From Candidatus Scalindua japonica (GTDB lineage: Bacteria > Planctomycetota > Brocadiia > Brocadiales > Scalinduaceae), in contig NZ_BAOS01000001.1 of NCBI RefSeq assembly GCF_002443295.1, positions 62,001-126,000 on the forward strand: 64,000 bases of DNA, in the 5' to 3' direction. The translations under genes and the position numbers were made by a program. The notes below the pieces were generated by a model. It saw only the letters and a program-made list of their open reading frames with translations. It did not search any database and had not been told where the DNA came from. Shown piece by piece: positions 47,601 to 56,644 of the stretch; positions within the stretch are counted from its first letter, which is position 1, and every line of letters starts with the position of its first letter.

Positions 47601-50600
47601 CAGATAGATCCTGCGGAAGTTGAAACCACGATTTTGGATATAGCAATTCGTGAATTACGGTCTTTAGAAAATAATGAGCAGGTTGATATCCTCTATAGAA
47701 ATAATAATCGATATGTCAGGAGTATAGTAGCATTAGAACAAAAGGCAGGTGAAATGGCGTGTTTCAGTTCTGAATCGGATAGGTTGAAAAAAAATGGAAT
47801 ATATTTGATCACGGGTGGAGCCGGCGGTCTTGGATTGATATTCGCGAGGTATTTAGCAACCAGGTATATGGCGAGACTGGTTTTAACCGGAAGATCCGCG
47901 TTGAGTAAGGAAACTGAGCAGAAGATAAAAGAAATTGATGAATCAGGAGGAAAAATTGCTTATATACAAGCTGATGTCTGCAAACTTGAAGATATGGAGA
48001 ATGTAGTAAGGGAGGCTAAGAAGAGGTATAAGAGAATAGATGGGGTAATCCATAGTGCAGGTATGTTAGAGAATGCTTTTATACAGAAGAAAGATAAAAG
48101 TTCTTTTGAGAAGGTAATCAGTCCAAAGATATATGGATTGATCAACGTTGATCGTGCTACAAAGGATGAGAGACTGGATTTCTTTGTGATGTTTTCATCG
48201 TTAACTTCGGTTACGGGTAATATCGGACAGTGTGATTATGCGACTGGAAACAGGTTTATGGACAGTTATGCGGATTTGAGGGATAAGTTAAGGAGTGATG
48301 GAAAGAGGAGTGGAATCAGTCTTTCTATCAACTGGCCTTTCTGGCAAGATGGTGGTATGAAGATGCATGAGGAGTATGTGCAGCAGTTGTTCAGGATATC
48401 GGGCTTGAAACCTTTGAGCAGGGAGTCTGGGATTAAGGCTTTTGAAGATGCATTGATCAGTGGCGAACGTCAATTTATGGTTATTAATGGCGAAAAAGAT
48501 ACTGTGAATACATTAATGCAGATTCCTGAAAGGGGAAGAGCTGCTGAAGACAAAAAACCTGAAGAATTTGATGGTGATTCCCAGACAGGTTTTTCGTCTT
48601 CCAAACTGGAAGACTGCTTTCAACAACAAATTATTAAGGTTTTTTCAGAACTGCTTAAGGTAGAGGAATCGAAAATTGATGTTGATACGGATATAAGTGA
48701 GTATGGTGTCGATTCAATAATGATTATGAAAGTTGTGAAAGAAATCGAGACGCGTTTCGGATTAAAGTTTTATCCAAACGAATTACAACAATATAATACC
48801 ATTCACAAGATAACTGCCTATTTGGAACAGGAGTTAAAACAGGTATTACCTGAATCAACTAAATTATGGAATATAAATAAACCTGACACAGCAAAACCTC
48901 TTATCTTTGTATTGAGTACTCCAAGAGCAGGGTCTACGTTATTACGGGTAATGTTAATGGGACATACTGAACTTTTTGCTCCACCGGAATTAAATCTATT
49001 GCCTTTTGATACATTAAATGAACGCAATATTGTCCTGACAGAAAGAAACCAGAAGCATCTGAAAGAGGGATTGATCGTAGCTATTAAACAACTGCAGGGA
49101 TTATCTACGGATGATGCTATAGAAAAAATGAAGGAGTTGGAGGGCGAAAATAAATCAATTCATGAAATCTATCAATATCTGAGAACTCTGGCAGGAGATC
49201 GTTTCTTTGTTGATAAATCACCTTTTTATGCAATGGATAAAAAAGTTTTAAATCGTTCATTGGAAATTTGTAAGAATTCTTTTTACATTTATCTGATACG
49301 ACACCCTCTGTCGGTAATGGAATCATTTGTCCGAAATAGATTTAATAAATTATTAGGTGTCAAAGATGACCCCTGGTTATATTCAGAGAAATTATGGAGA
49401 GAGATGAATACAAATATCCGAACATTTTTGTCAAATGTTCCCAGGAGTCGGTGGATTGGAATTCATTTTGAAGATCTGGTCAGAAATCCTGAATATGTTA
49501 TGAAGGCGGTATGTACGCTTTTGCATATAGATTATGAAGAGTCTATGATACTTCCTTATAGCGGCAACCGTGCTATAGAGGGTCTGCATGGTGACTCTCT
49601 ACAGGTTGGAGATCCAAACTTTCTAAAACACGATAAGATAAAACCGGGATTAGCTGATGTTGGTAAAGGACTTCTTGAGATACCGGCCGGTCTGAGTGCA
49701 CAAACAATAAAGGTAGCTCAGGAACTGGGCTATTCCATTGCCTCTTCACAGACCATTGGACTTTTACCGGCACAAAAAGCGTTTATGAACCGTTTCGGTA
49801 CAGACCCGGTTTGTCATATAGTACAAATTGTCAGCATTCAGTTTAAAGAGGGCCTTGACAGAACGAGGTTGGAAATCAGTTTTCAGAAGGTAATTCAAAA
49901 ACATGCGGTTTTAAGATATTCATTCTCTATAATTACTGGAGAATGGATCCAGAGTGAGACTGAAAATGATCATTTTACAATTTGCTATGATGATTTATCT
50001 GGTATGGACGAGAAAATGAAGCAATCCAGAATGCTGACGCTGGAAAGTGAATTAAACAGGAAGATAAATATCAATAGAGCGCCTCTGTTGACATGTGCGG
50101 TTGTTGATCTTGGCTCTTTTCAATATCAGATTATGTTGGTTATTCATCATTTAATCGCGGATGGTGAAACTCTGAAACTGATCTATAAAGAGTTATTAGG
50201 GTTTTATGAAAATCCTGAGAAAGGTGTTGAGGAAATAGATCAAAGATACAGAAATTATTATGGTGATTTATTGGAATTAGAAAAAAATATAGATAAAGAT
50301 GTTGACTCTCATAAGAAATATTGGATGGAACAGATGCATAATCAGCAAGTGTCGTGTCCTCTGGATTTTAATAAAGGGCCGAATATTATTTCTTCCGAGA
50401 AAGAATTTACCTCTATGCATACGTTCAGGAAACTGGGTATCGACAAATTAAAACCGAAAAATATGTCTTTTTATTATTTATCTGTTGGGCTTTACTACTA
50501 TATGGCAGATTGGATCGGCAAGAAAGAACCCGTGATAATACATCGACTCCATCGCCGAAATGTTAACTCGAAAACGATATATTATGATGTTGCCGGATGG

Positions 50601-51029
50601 TTTGCAGGGGACATACCGCTGTCTCTATCTGTTGAATCTGAATCATCTGTGCATGAAAACATTCAGAGATTTAGAAGAAAATTTCTGGAAATACCTATGG
50701 GAGGGGTAACATATGAGATTTTATCCAACCGGGGATTACTGCCCTACGCGTATAAAGTTGGATCTGTTCGTTTGAATTATCAACCTGAGTTTCATGATCC
50801 AAATATTGAAAAAATTGGTACCCATATTTATGAACCTCTGGAACATGAACGTCTTTATATGATAGATCTGATAGTAAGGACGGAGAAAGATCATTTTGTG
50901 GTGATTGTCAGATATTCCAGCAATTATCATAATCTTGCTACGATAAAACACCTTGTTCGCAACTGGATAAATATGACAAGGCACATAATATCAGAGAGTA
51001 GCAGCAGCATCATAAAAAAGGTGTCTTAA
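44112..51029 (+). CDS. PKS E: rest of KS11, ACP, KS12-KR-ACP, sulfotransferase, condensation domain
   Basis: The apparent GTG start at 44112 lies inside KS11 (SYLEAHGTGTLLGDP and NIGHLLRAAG follow), so this is the downstream half of PKS D. Order: KS11 end to about 44530; ACP 44720-44960 (MGLDSTNL); KS12 45120-46430 with TACSSSL, ETHGTGT and NIGHLEAAAG; KR 47050-48500 (TGGAGGLG) with no DH; ACP 48610-48840 (YGVDSIMI). A PAPS-dependent sulfotransferase domain (48890-49740) follows, with the phosphate-binding loop LSTPRAGSTLLR and a YIYLIRHPLSVMESFV 3'-phosphate motif, close to the CurM-type sulfotransferases of modular PKS. A condensation domain (49745-51000) ends the protein, with the active-site HHLIADG. 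There is no thioesterase. The last module yields a beta-hydroxyacyl-ACP, the substrate expected for sulfation. Release by a C domain, rather than by the thioesterase used in curacin-type termination, is the unusual point. Confidence 0.9.
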   Translation: MIEEAISNSGVSPDSISYLEAHGTGTLLGDPIEIKAATQVYRKYTQGRQVCGVGSVKSNIGHLLRAAGVASFIKVVLALKHRQIPPTLHCEDPHPRFRFDESPFYPVTELEEWRQREGVRRSGISSFGFGGTNCHMIVEEFDNEKRGYKPERNPLPLTQFHKKRYWIGNEQMGQRKNSEILMLDDSASMREYIKNKVAPEKRTKNLADKIEYYIVKTLSGKLNVSLQDVDVDENYLDMGLDSTNLIIMSKEIEDELNIELYPTTFFEHPNISELSVYFAEEYRSEFEDYLGIETEDYEVVEEKIYDKQRGKVEELLTEKKVAGEKIVRPDIHFKNRECDIAVIGMSCVFPGSSDCEEYWRNLESGNDLITEVPYERWDWKEFYGDPLEEANKTNSKWGGFIEDIDKFDASFFKISPREAELMDPQHRIYLEMVWRAIEDAGYRASALSGTKTGIFAGVSSFDYSELSGNGGEEIDAYTSTGIVHSMLPNRISYLLNIHGPSEPVDTACSSSLVAIHRAVRSIQSSDCDMAIAGGINIILSPKVYLSFSKAGMLSPEGKCKTFDKSADGYVRGEGGGALLLKPLKSAIDDGDHIYGVIKGSAVNHGGHASSLTAPNPDIQAALLVNAYENAGIDPETVSYIETHGTGTPLGDPLEINGLKKAFKEINKRHNRDMGNKNYCGIGSVKTNIGHLEAAAGIAGVIKILLAMKHRKIPATVNFKQLNPYIDIADSPFYVAGKTHEWKRLSNDSVNPVPRRAGVSSFGFGGSNAHIVLEEYDDRREQVSLRKNQNSDESVIIVLSAKRENQLSEYVRSLSNFIKGNYQNDIQNPGADSKHPLVEGENQSTLADIAYTLQTGRDAFNERLAIVVKNNKELEKKLDDYLNGVEHIEDLYRGSFRPGKSRKGILEGSKEERTFVLQLFNAQRYSKIAEFWVEGSQIDWEELCGNKGYRRMSLPTYPFARERHWITSARNSSLTSKGWEKQKELYYHPVWINSDLTYARKKENIGNVLVFDYGEKLLTELGTKIDDLGNDNELIHVASGSEYRKLSKLSYEIDPELPGDYERLMEDLEVHGLMPSGIIHLWNYVRENKDLLINKENLDDSLKKGVYSLFHISKALIKRDITDQVRLLYIFPGSQERVDPQDAAIGGFARSLRLENPKCDYKTIQIDPAEVETTILDIAIRELRSLENNEQVDILYRNNNRYVRSIVALEQKAGEMACFSSESDRLKKNGIYLITGGAGGLGLIFARYLATRYMARLVLTGRSALSKETEQKIKEIDESGGKIAYIQADVCKLEDMENVVREAKKRYKRIDGVIHSAGMLENAFIQKKDKSSFEKVISPKIYGLINVDRATKDERLDFFVMFSSLTSVTGNIGQCDYATGNRFMDSYADLRDKLRSDGKRSGISLSINWPFWQDGGMKMHEEYVQQLFRISGLKPLSRESGIKAFEDALISGERQFMVINGEKDTVNTLMQIPERGRAAEDKKPEEFDGDSQTGFSSSKLEDCFQQQIIKVFSELLKVEESKIDVDTDISEYGVDSIMIMKVVKEIETRFGLKFYPNELQQYNTIHKITAYLEQELKQVLPESTKLWNINKPDTAKPLIFVLSTPRAGSTLLRVMLMGHTELFAPPELNLLPFDTLNERNIVLTERNQKHLKEGLIVAIKQLQGLSTDDAIEKMKELEGENKSIHEIYQYLRTLAGDRFFVDKSPFYAMDKKVLNRSLEICKNSFYIYLIRHPLSVMESFVRNRFNKLLGVKDDPWLYSEKLWREMNTNIRTFLSNVPRSRWIGIHFEDLVRNPEYVMKAVCTLLHIDYEESMILPYSGNRAIEGLHGDSLQVGDPNFLKHDKIKPGLADVGKGLLEIPAGLSAQTIKVAQELGYSIASSQTIGLLPAQKAFMNRFGTDPVCHIVQIVSIQFKEGLDRTRLEISFQKVIQKHAVLRYSFSIITGEWIQSETENDHFTICYDDLSGMDEKMKQSRMLTLESELNRKININRAPLLTCAVVDLGSFQYQIMLVIHHLIADGETLKLIYKELLGFYENPEKGVEEIDQRYRNYYGDLLELEKNIDKDVDSHKKYWMEQMHNQQVSCPLDFNKGPNIISSEKEFTSMHTFRKLGIDKLKPKNMSFYYLSVGLYYYMADWIGKKEPVIIHRLHRRNVNSKTIYYDVAGWFAGDIPLSLSVESESSVHENIQRFRRKFLEIPMGGVTYEILSNRGLLPYAYKVGSVRLNYQPEFHDPNIEKIGTHIYEPLEHERLYMIDLIVRTEKDHFVVIVRYSSNYHNLATIKHLVRNWINMTRHIISESSSSIIKKVS

Positions 51030-51199
51030 AGGATGTCGGCAATAATTATTTATATATAATATATTAAGAAGGTTTCTATCAATATTTTGCTATTCAAATG
51101 GATATTATTTGATAAGGGTAGTCGGTAAACGGGATATCAAACCAGACAACTTATCGAAGGAAGTTCATTGTACTATCGTAAATATGATTAAATAATAGT

Positions 51200-52537
51200 A
51201 TGAAAAAAAATATAAAAAAACTACTATTGGTTGAACCATCATGGGAGCGCACAAAGCGTTACTGGAAGAAATCAAAATTATTTGGTGTAATTCAACCAAT
51301 TCGTCTGGGATATATTGCAGCCCTCACACCGGGAGACTGGGAAGTAGAGGTTATTGATGAAAATGTAGAATCGTTTATCTATAAAGACGCGAGTCTTGTT
51401 GGCATTACCTCCTTTACCCATAACGCGCTGCGGGCTTATGAGATAGCGTCTGTCTATAGAAACAAAAATATTCAAGTGGTGATGGGTGGTGTACATGCCT
51501 CAATGATGCCGGAAGAAGCTTTGAATTATGTAGATAGTGTAGTTGTTGGAGAAGCCGAAACCGTATGGGGTAATCTGATAAAGGATTTTGAGAGTGGAAA
51601 TCTCAAAAGAGAATACCTGGGGGGGTATCCGCCACTTGAGGGATTGATACAACCGAGAAGAGACATCTTCTCAGATGATTACTTTTTTGGAATAATACAA
51701 ACATCACGTGGGTGTTCGGTGGGTTGTGAGTTTTGCTCTGTAACAGAATTGAATGGCAGAAAACATAGACAGAGACCAGTCAATGAAGTATTAGATGAAT
51801 TAGAAACTATTCCGCAAAAGATTGTCTTCTTTATTGATGATAACATAATAGGATATGGAAGAAATTCTGAACAGAGAGCAATCCGTTTGTTTAAGGGATT
51901 GATAGAGAGAAAGCTTAACAAACGATGGTTTAGCCAGTCTACGGTAAATTTCGGGAATAATGAAGAAATATTATATTATGCCAGGAAGAGTGGGTGTGTG
52001 GGGATTTTTTTAGGGATTGAATCGGTAAGTAAAGATGTTCTTAAAGGGATGAGAAAGGGGGTGAACATTAATACTGATTACTATGAAACAATTAAAAGAA
52101 TTCATAAATATGGAATTCTGGTATCAGGAAACATTATGATTGGAAATGATGAGGACACGGAAGAAACCTATAAGGCAAATGCAGAATTTGTTATTAAGGC
52201 CAATATAGATATACCCAGTCTGTCTAATGTTGTTCCACAGCCCGGAACACGACTGTTCAAAAGATTAATTGGCGAAGGCAGGCTCAAATACAGTAATTTT
52301 CCTGAGGACTGGAAATATTATGATTGGAACAGTATAACCATTAAACCTAGATATTTTACAGAAGAGTTTTTGATCAGATCAAATAAGCGAATCTATGGCA
52401 GAATATTTTCGATTCCAAGGATTGCAATCAGGTTTGTAAAAACACTGATTTATTGTAGAAGTTTTTTTCTGGCAGTTGTGGCATTGAGACTGAATATCGT
52501 TCTTCGCGGGTTTAATAAAAAAATAGGATTTTCCTGA
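51200..52537 (+). CDS. Cobalamin-type radical SAM protein 1
   Basis: This 445-residue protein has an N-terminal cobalamin-binding-like Rossmann domain (about 1-140; VVMGGVHASMMPEEAL, VVGEAE) and a radical SAM core with the [4Fe-4S] cysteines Cys172, Cys176 and Cys179 in SRGCSVGCEFCS. The C-terminal 45 residues are hydrophobic and basic, suggesting membrane contact. Members of this family methylate or rearrange unactivated carbons. It starts 170 bp after the PKS E stop and is the first of three related genes. It is most like the protein at 53466, as both share MKK(N/L)-LLLV, the RQRPVN and PRRDIF motifs, and a similar length. Its substrate is unknown; the position directly after the PKS suggests a tailoring role. 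Confidence 0.85.
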   Translation: MKKNIKKLLLVEPSWERTKRYWKKSKLFGVIQPIRLGYIAALTPGDWEVEVIDENVESFIYKDASLVGITSFTHNALRAYEIASVYRNKNIQVVMGGVHASMMPEEALNYVDSVVVGEAETVWGNLIKDFESGNLKREYLGGYPPLEGLIQPRRDIFSDDYFFGIIQTSRGCSVGCEFCSVTELNGRKHRQRPVNEVLDELETIPQKIVFFIDDNIIGYGRNSEQRAIRLFKGLIERKLNKRWFSQSTVNFGNNEEILYYARKSGCVGIFLGIESVSKDVLKGMRKGVNINTDYYETIKRIHKYGILVSGNIMIGNDEDTEETYKANAEFVIKANIDIPSLSNVVPQPGTRLFKRLIGEGRLKYSNFPEDWKYYDWNSITIKPRYFTEEFLIRSNKRIYGRIFSIPRIAIRFVKTLIYCRSFFLAVVALRLNIVLRGFNKKIGFS

Positions 52538-52699
52538 TGAAGATAACCGTTATTGTAAATTAAGGAGTAAGAGATTAAATTTGAATCTTTAGTATCAGTT
52601 TTTCTGGTAAGTTTAGGCTTTTTTATTTCATTTATTAAAAAAAAAGGCAGTTTCAATAATAAGAAGTTATGGACATATGTTTATCAGAGTTTTGCAGCG

Positions 52700-53443
52700 G
52701 TGAACCCTGATGGATTCAGTCTTATGAATTTAGGCTATGCCGCTTCATCAGATATTGATCTTGAAGATACTGAAAGTGATGAAAGATACAGCTTTCAGTT
52801 ATATCACCATGTGGCAAGTCCGGCAGAATTTCATGATCATGAAGTACTTGAGGTAGGATGTGGTAGAGGAGGGGGAGCGTATTTCATAAAGAAATATTTG
52901 AACCCGAAAAGTATGGTTGGGCTGGACCTGGCAGGAAGAGCTGTAAAACTATGCAAAGAAAAATACGGGACAGATGGACTAGATTTTATCAATGGTGATG
53001 CGGAAGCGCTTCCTTTTTTAGATAACTCATTTGACATTGTGATAAATGTTGAGTCTGCATTCCATTACCCTTCACGTGATGATTTCTTTAGAGAAGTGAA
53101 GAGAGTGTTAAGGAAAGATGGATATTTTCTGTATGCGGATGTGGAGATCAGAAACGAAGTCGAATCTCTGGATAATAGTATTCTTGAGGCAGGATTTACG
53201 CTTCTTAAACGGGAAGTAATAAACGATAATGTTATTAAGGCATGTGATTTAGACAGTATACGTCGGAAACGAATTATTGATTCCTCATGTCATCCACTCT
53301 TTCGCTTTCTGGCCTATAATATCCCGGCAGTTCCGGATTCACGGGCTTATAATAAAATAAAATCAGGTGAGATACAATATCTGTGCTATGCTCTTAAAAA
53401 AAGTGAAAATGAATTATTGAAGAACAAAAATTTAATTTTATAA
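52700..53443 (+). CDS. Class I SAM-dependent methyltransferase
   Basis: This is a methyltransferase of about 247 residues with motif I VLEVGCGRGGGA, an acidic loop after beta-2 (VGLDLA), NGDAEALPF (motif II region) and the post-motif LRKDGYF. It resembles small-molecule (polyketide or lipid) O- or C-methyltransferases. The GTG at 52700 is only the first start codon left in frame. The frame remains open back to 52616 and encodes family-like sequence (KKLWTYVYQSFAAVNPDG), so the true N-terminus lies upstream. A strong AAGGAG ribosome binding site at 52561-52566 is followed by a hydrophobic peptide in a frame that would join this one if the T7 run at 52618-52624 were one base shorter. The gene sits between two radical SAM genes, which supports a role in the same tailoring pathway. 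Confidence 0.82.
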   Translation: MNPDGFSLMNLGYAASSDIDLEDTESDERYSFQLYHHVASPAEFHDHEVLEVGCGRGGGAYFIKKYLNPKSMVGLDLAGRAVKLCKEKYGTDGLDFINGDAEALPFLDNSFDIVINVESAFHYPSRDDFFREVKRVLRKDGYFLYADVEIRNEVESLDNSILEAGFTLLKREVINDNVIKACDLDSIRRKRIIDSSCHPLFRFLAYNIPAVPDSRAYNKIKSGEIQYLCYALKKSENELLKNKNLIL

Positions 53444-53465
53444 CAGAAAATTTAGCTTTGATATT

Positions 53466-54827
53466 ATGAAAAAATTACTACTGGTAAACCCTATTTCCGA
53501 AGAAGTAAATCGAAATATGCGTGGTTTTAATAAACTTATTTTTAATGCCCCCCTCGCTCTGGGCTATATTGCGGCACTCACACCATCACATTGGAAAATA
53601 GAAGTATTAGACGAACAGGAAATTAACTTTGAGAATTCCATTGATAGATTATCTGAATACAGTAATGTTGATCTGGTTGGCATTACTGCCCTGACTGTTA
53701 CCGCACCCAGGGCTTATGAAATTGCTGCTTTTTTCAAGAAAAGAAAAATCCCGGTTGTCATGGGCGGAATCCATGTATCAATGATGCCTGATGAGGCGTT
53801 GAACTTTGCTGATTGCGTGGTGATTGGAGAACCGGATTCAATCTGGAATGACTTAATAAAGGATGCGGAAAATGGTAACCTCAAGAAAAAGTATACAGGT
53901 GAATACCTGCCGCTTGGAGGATTAGTTAAACCGAGAAGAGATATTTTCGGAGATTACAAGGCTGCTACAGTACAAACATCCAGAGGCTGTCCGATGAGCT
54001 GTGAATTCTGTTCTACAGTAGCATTTAATGGCAGGGTGTATAGGCAGAGACCGGTAAATGATATTCTGGATGAACTTGAATCAATTCCTCAGAAAATGAC
54101 TTATTTTATTGATGATAACCTGATTGGTCATAACAAAAAAGATGAGGAAAGAATCATTTCCTTATGTAAAGGTATGATAGAGAGAAAGATAAACAAAATG
54201 TGGTGGTGCCAGGCCACAATGAGTTTTGGAAACAATGAGGAACTTTTATATTATGCCAGGAAAAGCGGTTGTGTCTGTGTTTTGTTAGGAATTGAGTCGA
54301 TAAGTGAAAAAGTATTAAGAAGGATGAATAAGGAGCTTAATCTTAAACTGGATTATCGAGAGACGATTAACAGAATACATAAAAGTGGGATACTGGTATT
54401 AGGAAACATATTAGTTGGAAATGATGATGATACAAAAGAAGTAATAGAGGAAAATATACAATTTTTTAAAGAGGTGAACATTGACGCTCCGGGACACGTG
54501 TTTGTTACTCCACTTCCCGGAACAAAATTTTTTGAAAGGTTAGATGCTGAAAACAGGATTGTTAACAAAAATTTTCCTAAAGATTGGAAATATTATGATC
54601 TGCTTCATCTGGTAATAAAGCCAAATGCCTTATCTCAGAAAGAAATTATAGACCTGAAACTGCTTTTTTACAATAACCTTTTTTCCTATCGACAGATAAT
54701 TATCAGAGCTTTCAAGTCCCTGATTTATTCAAAAAAATTGTACATAGGGATTGGGGCTCTGTTGATGAATCTGTGGTATCGTAAGTTTTTCCACCGTTAT
54801 GATTCCCTTATAAAAGAGGATGAATAA
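53466..54827 (+). CDS. Cobalamin-type radical SAM protein 2
   Basis: This 453-residue protein begins 22 nt after the methyltransferase stop and is therefore probably in the same operon. An N-terminal cobalamin-binding-like domain (VVMGGIHVSMMPDEAL, CVVIGEPD) precedes a radical SAM core with Cys175, Cys179 and Cys182 in SRGCPMSCEFCS, then a substrate region with VLLGIESISEKVLRRMNK and a basic, hydrophobic C-terminus. It is a close paralogue of the gene at 51200, with the same RRDIF and RQRPVN motifs. The two probably arose by duplication and may act on related positions of one product. Nothing in the sequence tells which carbon is modified. Confidence 0.86.
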   Translation: MKKLLLVNPISEEVNRNMRGFNKLIFNAPLALGYIAALTPSHWKIEVLDEQEINFENSIDRLSEYSNVDLVGITALTVTAPRAYEIAAFFKKRKIPVVMGGIHVSMMPDEALNFADCVVIGEPDSIWNDLIKDAENGNLKKKYTGEYLPLGGLVKPRRDIFGDYKAATVQTSRGCPMSCEFCSTVAFNGRVYRQRPVNDILDELESIPQKMTYFIDDNLIGHNKKDEERIISLCKGMIERKINKMWWCQATMSFGNNEELLYYARKSGCVCVLLGIESISEKVLRRMNKELNLKLDYRETINRIHKSGILVLGNILVGNDDDTKEVIEENIQFFKEVNIDAPGHVFVTPLPGTKFFERLDAENRIVNKNFPKDWKYYDLLHLVIKPNALSQKEIIDLKLLFYNNLFSYRQIIIRAFKSLIYSKKLYIGIGALLMNLWYRKFFHRYDSLIKEDE

Positions 54828-54884
54828 GTTAACCCGGTTTATTCAATTTATTTTTTTCTGTCGATTTGAATAAGGAATTAAACA

Positions 54885-56432
54885 TTGAAAATTGAATTAA
54901 TATCTCCCAGTACAAAGTCAAGGATACTCGATTATGGCGGGAATCTCAGGGTTTTTGGAGATGATGTTTTTCTTATGTATGGTCTGGCTTTAACTACAAT
55001 TGCCGCTTATACGCCTTCCGGGGTTGAAATTTCCATTACAGACGAAAACCTCAGCCCGATCGACTTTGAGAAGGAGGTTGATTTAGTTGGTTTAACCAGC
55101 CTCTCCTTTACCGCTAAACGGGCGTATGAAATAGCTGCAAAGTTCAGACAAAGGGGAGTCAAAGTAGTAATGGGCGGTGTTCATGCTACTATGCTGCCGG
55201 AAGAGGCCCTTGAACATGTCGATATTGTTGTTATTGGTGAAGCGGAAGACCTCTGGCCGCAACTTATAGATGACTTCAGGAATAACAGCCTGAAGAAAAT
55301 TTATCGATATGATAATAAGCCGACAATTGATACTCAGCCTATACCAAGACATGATCTTCTGGAATTTGACAGGTACCTTATGTATCCTGTTAATACTACC
55401 CGGGGTTGTCCCTATAACTGCGAATTCTGCACGGTACACGCTTTTTTTGGAAAGGGTATGCGCCGAAGGCAAATTACAAGAGTTATAGAAGAGATAGCAA
55501 AACTTCGTAAGGGAATACGTTTTAAGGGCTATTTCTTTTCAAATATGAAAAAACCCATTGCATTTGTGGATGATAGCATCTGCGGTGATTTTAAATACGC
55601 GAAAGAGCTGTTCAGGTCCTTGATACCTCTGAAAACATTATGGTGGGGGCAGGCCTCATTGAATTTTGCCCGTGATGACGAGTTGCTTGATTTGATGAGC
55701 CGTAGTGGATGCATATCGACAACAATCGGGTTTGAATCAATAAAACCTGAGAACCTGGATCTCATGAACAAAAAAATCAACAGGGTAGAAGAGTACAAAA
55801 AATCAATTGATAAAATACATTCACAGGGAATTTATGTCTACGGTGCCTTTATAACGGGAAATGATGGAGACAGTATCGAGGATTTCAAGAAACTGGTAGA
55901 CTTTATAAATGATAATAATATCACTGAAGTGCAGATTACTGTCTTAACTCCATGTCCCGGAACAAAGCTCAGCAAAGATCTGGACAAAGAAAGCAGAATT
56001 CTCCATAAAGATTGGAATAAATATGACGGGCAGACTGTTGTATTTAAACCTAAGAACATGACTCCCGACGAATTGCAGAATGGTTTATACTGGACACTCC
56101 AGCAGGTCTTTTCATACCAATCCATATATAAGAGATTAACTGCATTATGGAGTAAATCGCAATTTAAAAGTTTTACCGGTAATGTTCCCTTTTATCAAAA
56201 AGTACTGTTTTTCCTGTACTTTGCTTCTTATATTTTCAGTATGGACGCTTCAAGGGTAAAGTTTGTTTTAAAGATTATATTGTTTTCTTTCAGGAAGAAA
56301 ATTGATTTGTTTTATACCCTGTTAGTCATAAACTCTCATGATTATGCATACTCATTTCCAAAAGGAATAGACCCTCAGGCATACAGGGAGAAAATAAAGA
56401 ACGAAAAAGACAATCGTTCCAAAGGGAAATAA
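54885..56432 (+). CDS. Cobalamin-type radical SAM protein 3
   Basis: This 515-residue protein starts at TTG (54885) with AAGGAA seven bases upstream; no ATG is available near the start of homology. The N-terminal domain carries VVMGGVHATMLPEEAL and VVIGEAEDLWP. The radical SAM core has Cys175, Cys179 and Cys182 in TRGCPYNCEFCT. The long C-terminal region (about 400-500) is hydrophobic with aromatic residues and could sit on the membrane. It is more distant from radical SAM proteins 1 and 2 than they are from each other. It closes the plus-strand run of cluster genes, and a weak hairpin follows at 56447-56471. Family assignment is secure; substrate and reaction are not. Confidence 0.86.
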   Translation: MKIELISPSTKSRILDYGGNLRVFGDDVFLMYGLALTTIAAYTPSGVEISITDENLSPIDFEKEVDLVGLTSLSFTAKRAYEIAAKFRQRGVKVVMGGVHATMLPEEALEHVDIVVIGEAEDLWPQLIDDFRNNSLKKIYRYDNKPTIDTQPIPRHDLLEFDRYLMYPVNTTRGCPYNCEFCTVHAFFGKGMRRRQITRVIEEIAKLRKGIRFKGYFFSNMKKPIAFVDDSICGDFKYAKELFRSLIPLKTLWWGQASLNFARDDELLDLMSRSGCISTTIGFESIKPENLDLMNKKINRVEEYKKSIDKIHSQGIYVYGAFITGNDGDSIEDFKKLVDFINDNNITEVQITVLTPCPGTKLSKDLDKESRILHKDWNKYDGQTVVFKPKNMTPDELQNGLYWTLQQVFSYQSIYKRLTALWSKSQFKSFTGNVPFYQKVLFFLYFASYIFSMDASRVKFVLKIILFSFRKKIDLFYTLLVINSHDYAYSFPKGIDPQAYREKIKNEKDNRSKGK

Positions 56433-56446
56433 TATGCCCTTTTTCA

Positions 56447-56471
56447 AAACAGGCTTTCAGAAAACCTGTTT
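56447..56471 (+). terminator. Weak hairpin after radical SAM gene 3
   Basis: A 7-bp inverted repeat, AAACAGG (56447-56453) and CCTGTTT (56465-56471), lies 15 bp after the stop at 56432 with an 11-base loop. There is no good T tract after it, so termination activity is doubtful. It stands between convergent genes (radical SAM gene 3 and the minus-strand ACP), where a terminator is expected. Confidence 0.3.
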
Positions 56472-56644
56472 GGCGGATGATAAAAGTGATGACACCCTCT
56501 CTTAGCAATCCGAACAGCGCCTCTGGCAAGCTGAAAAAGAGGATTTCTATGTTACTATGGAATAATCAGACATTCGCAGAAATTCAATGCCTCCTGCGTT
56601 AGCCTTTCCTTCTATTATTGAAACAATAATTTTGAATTATTTTA

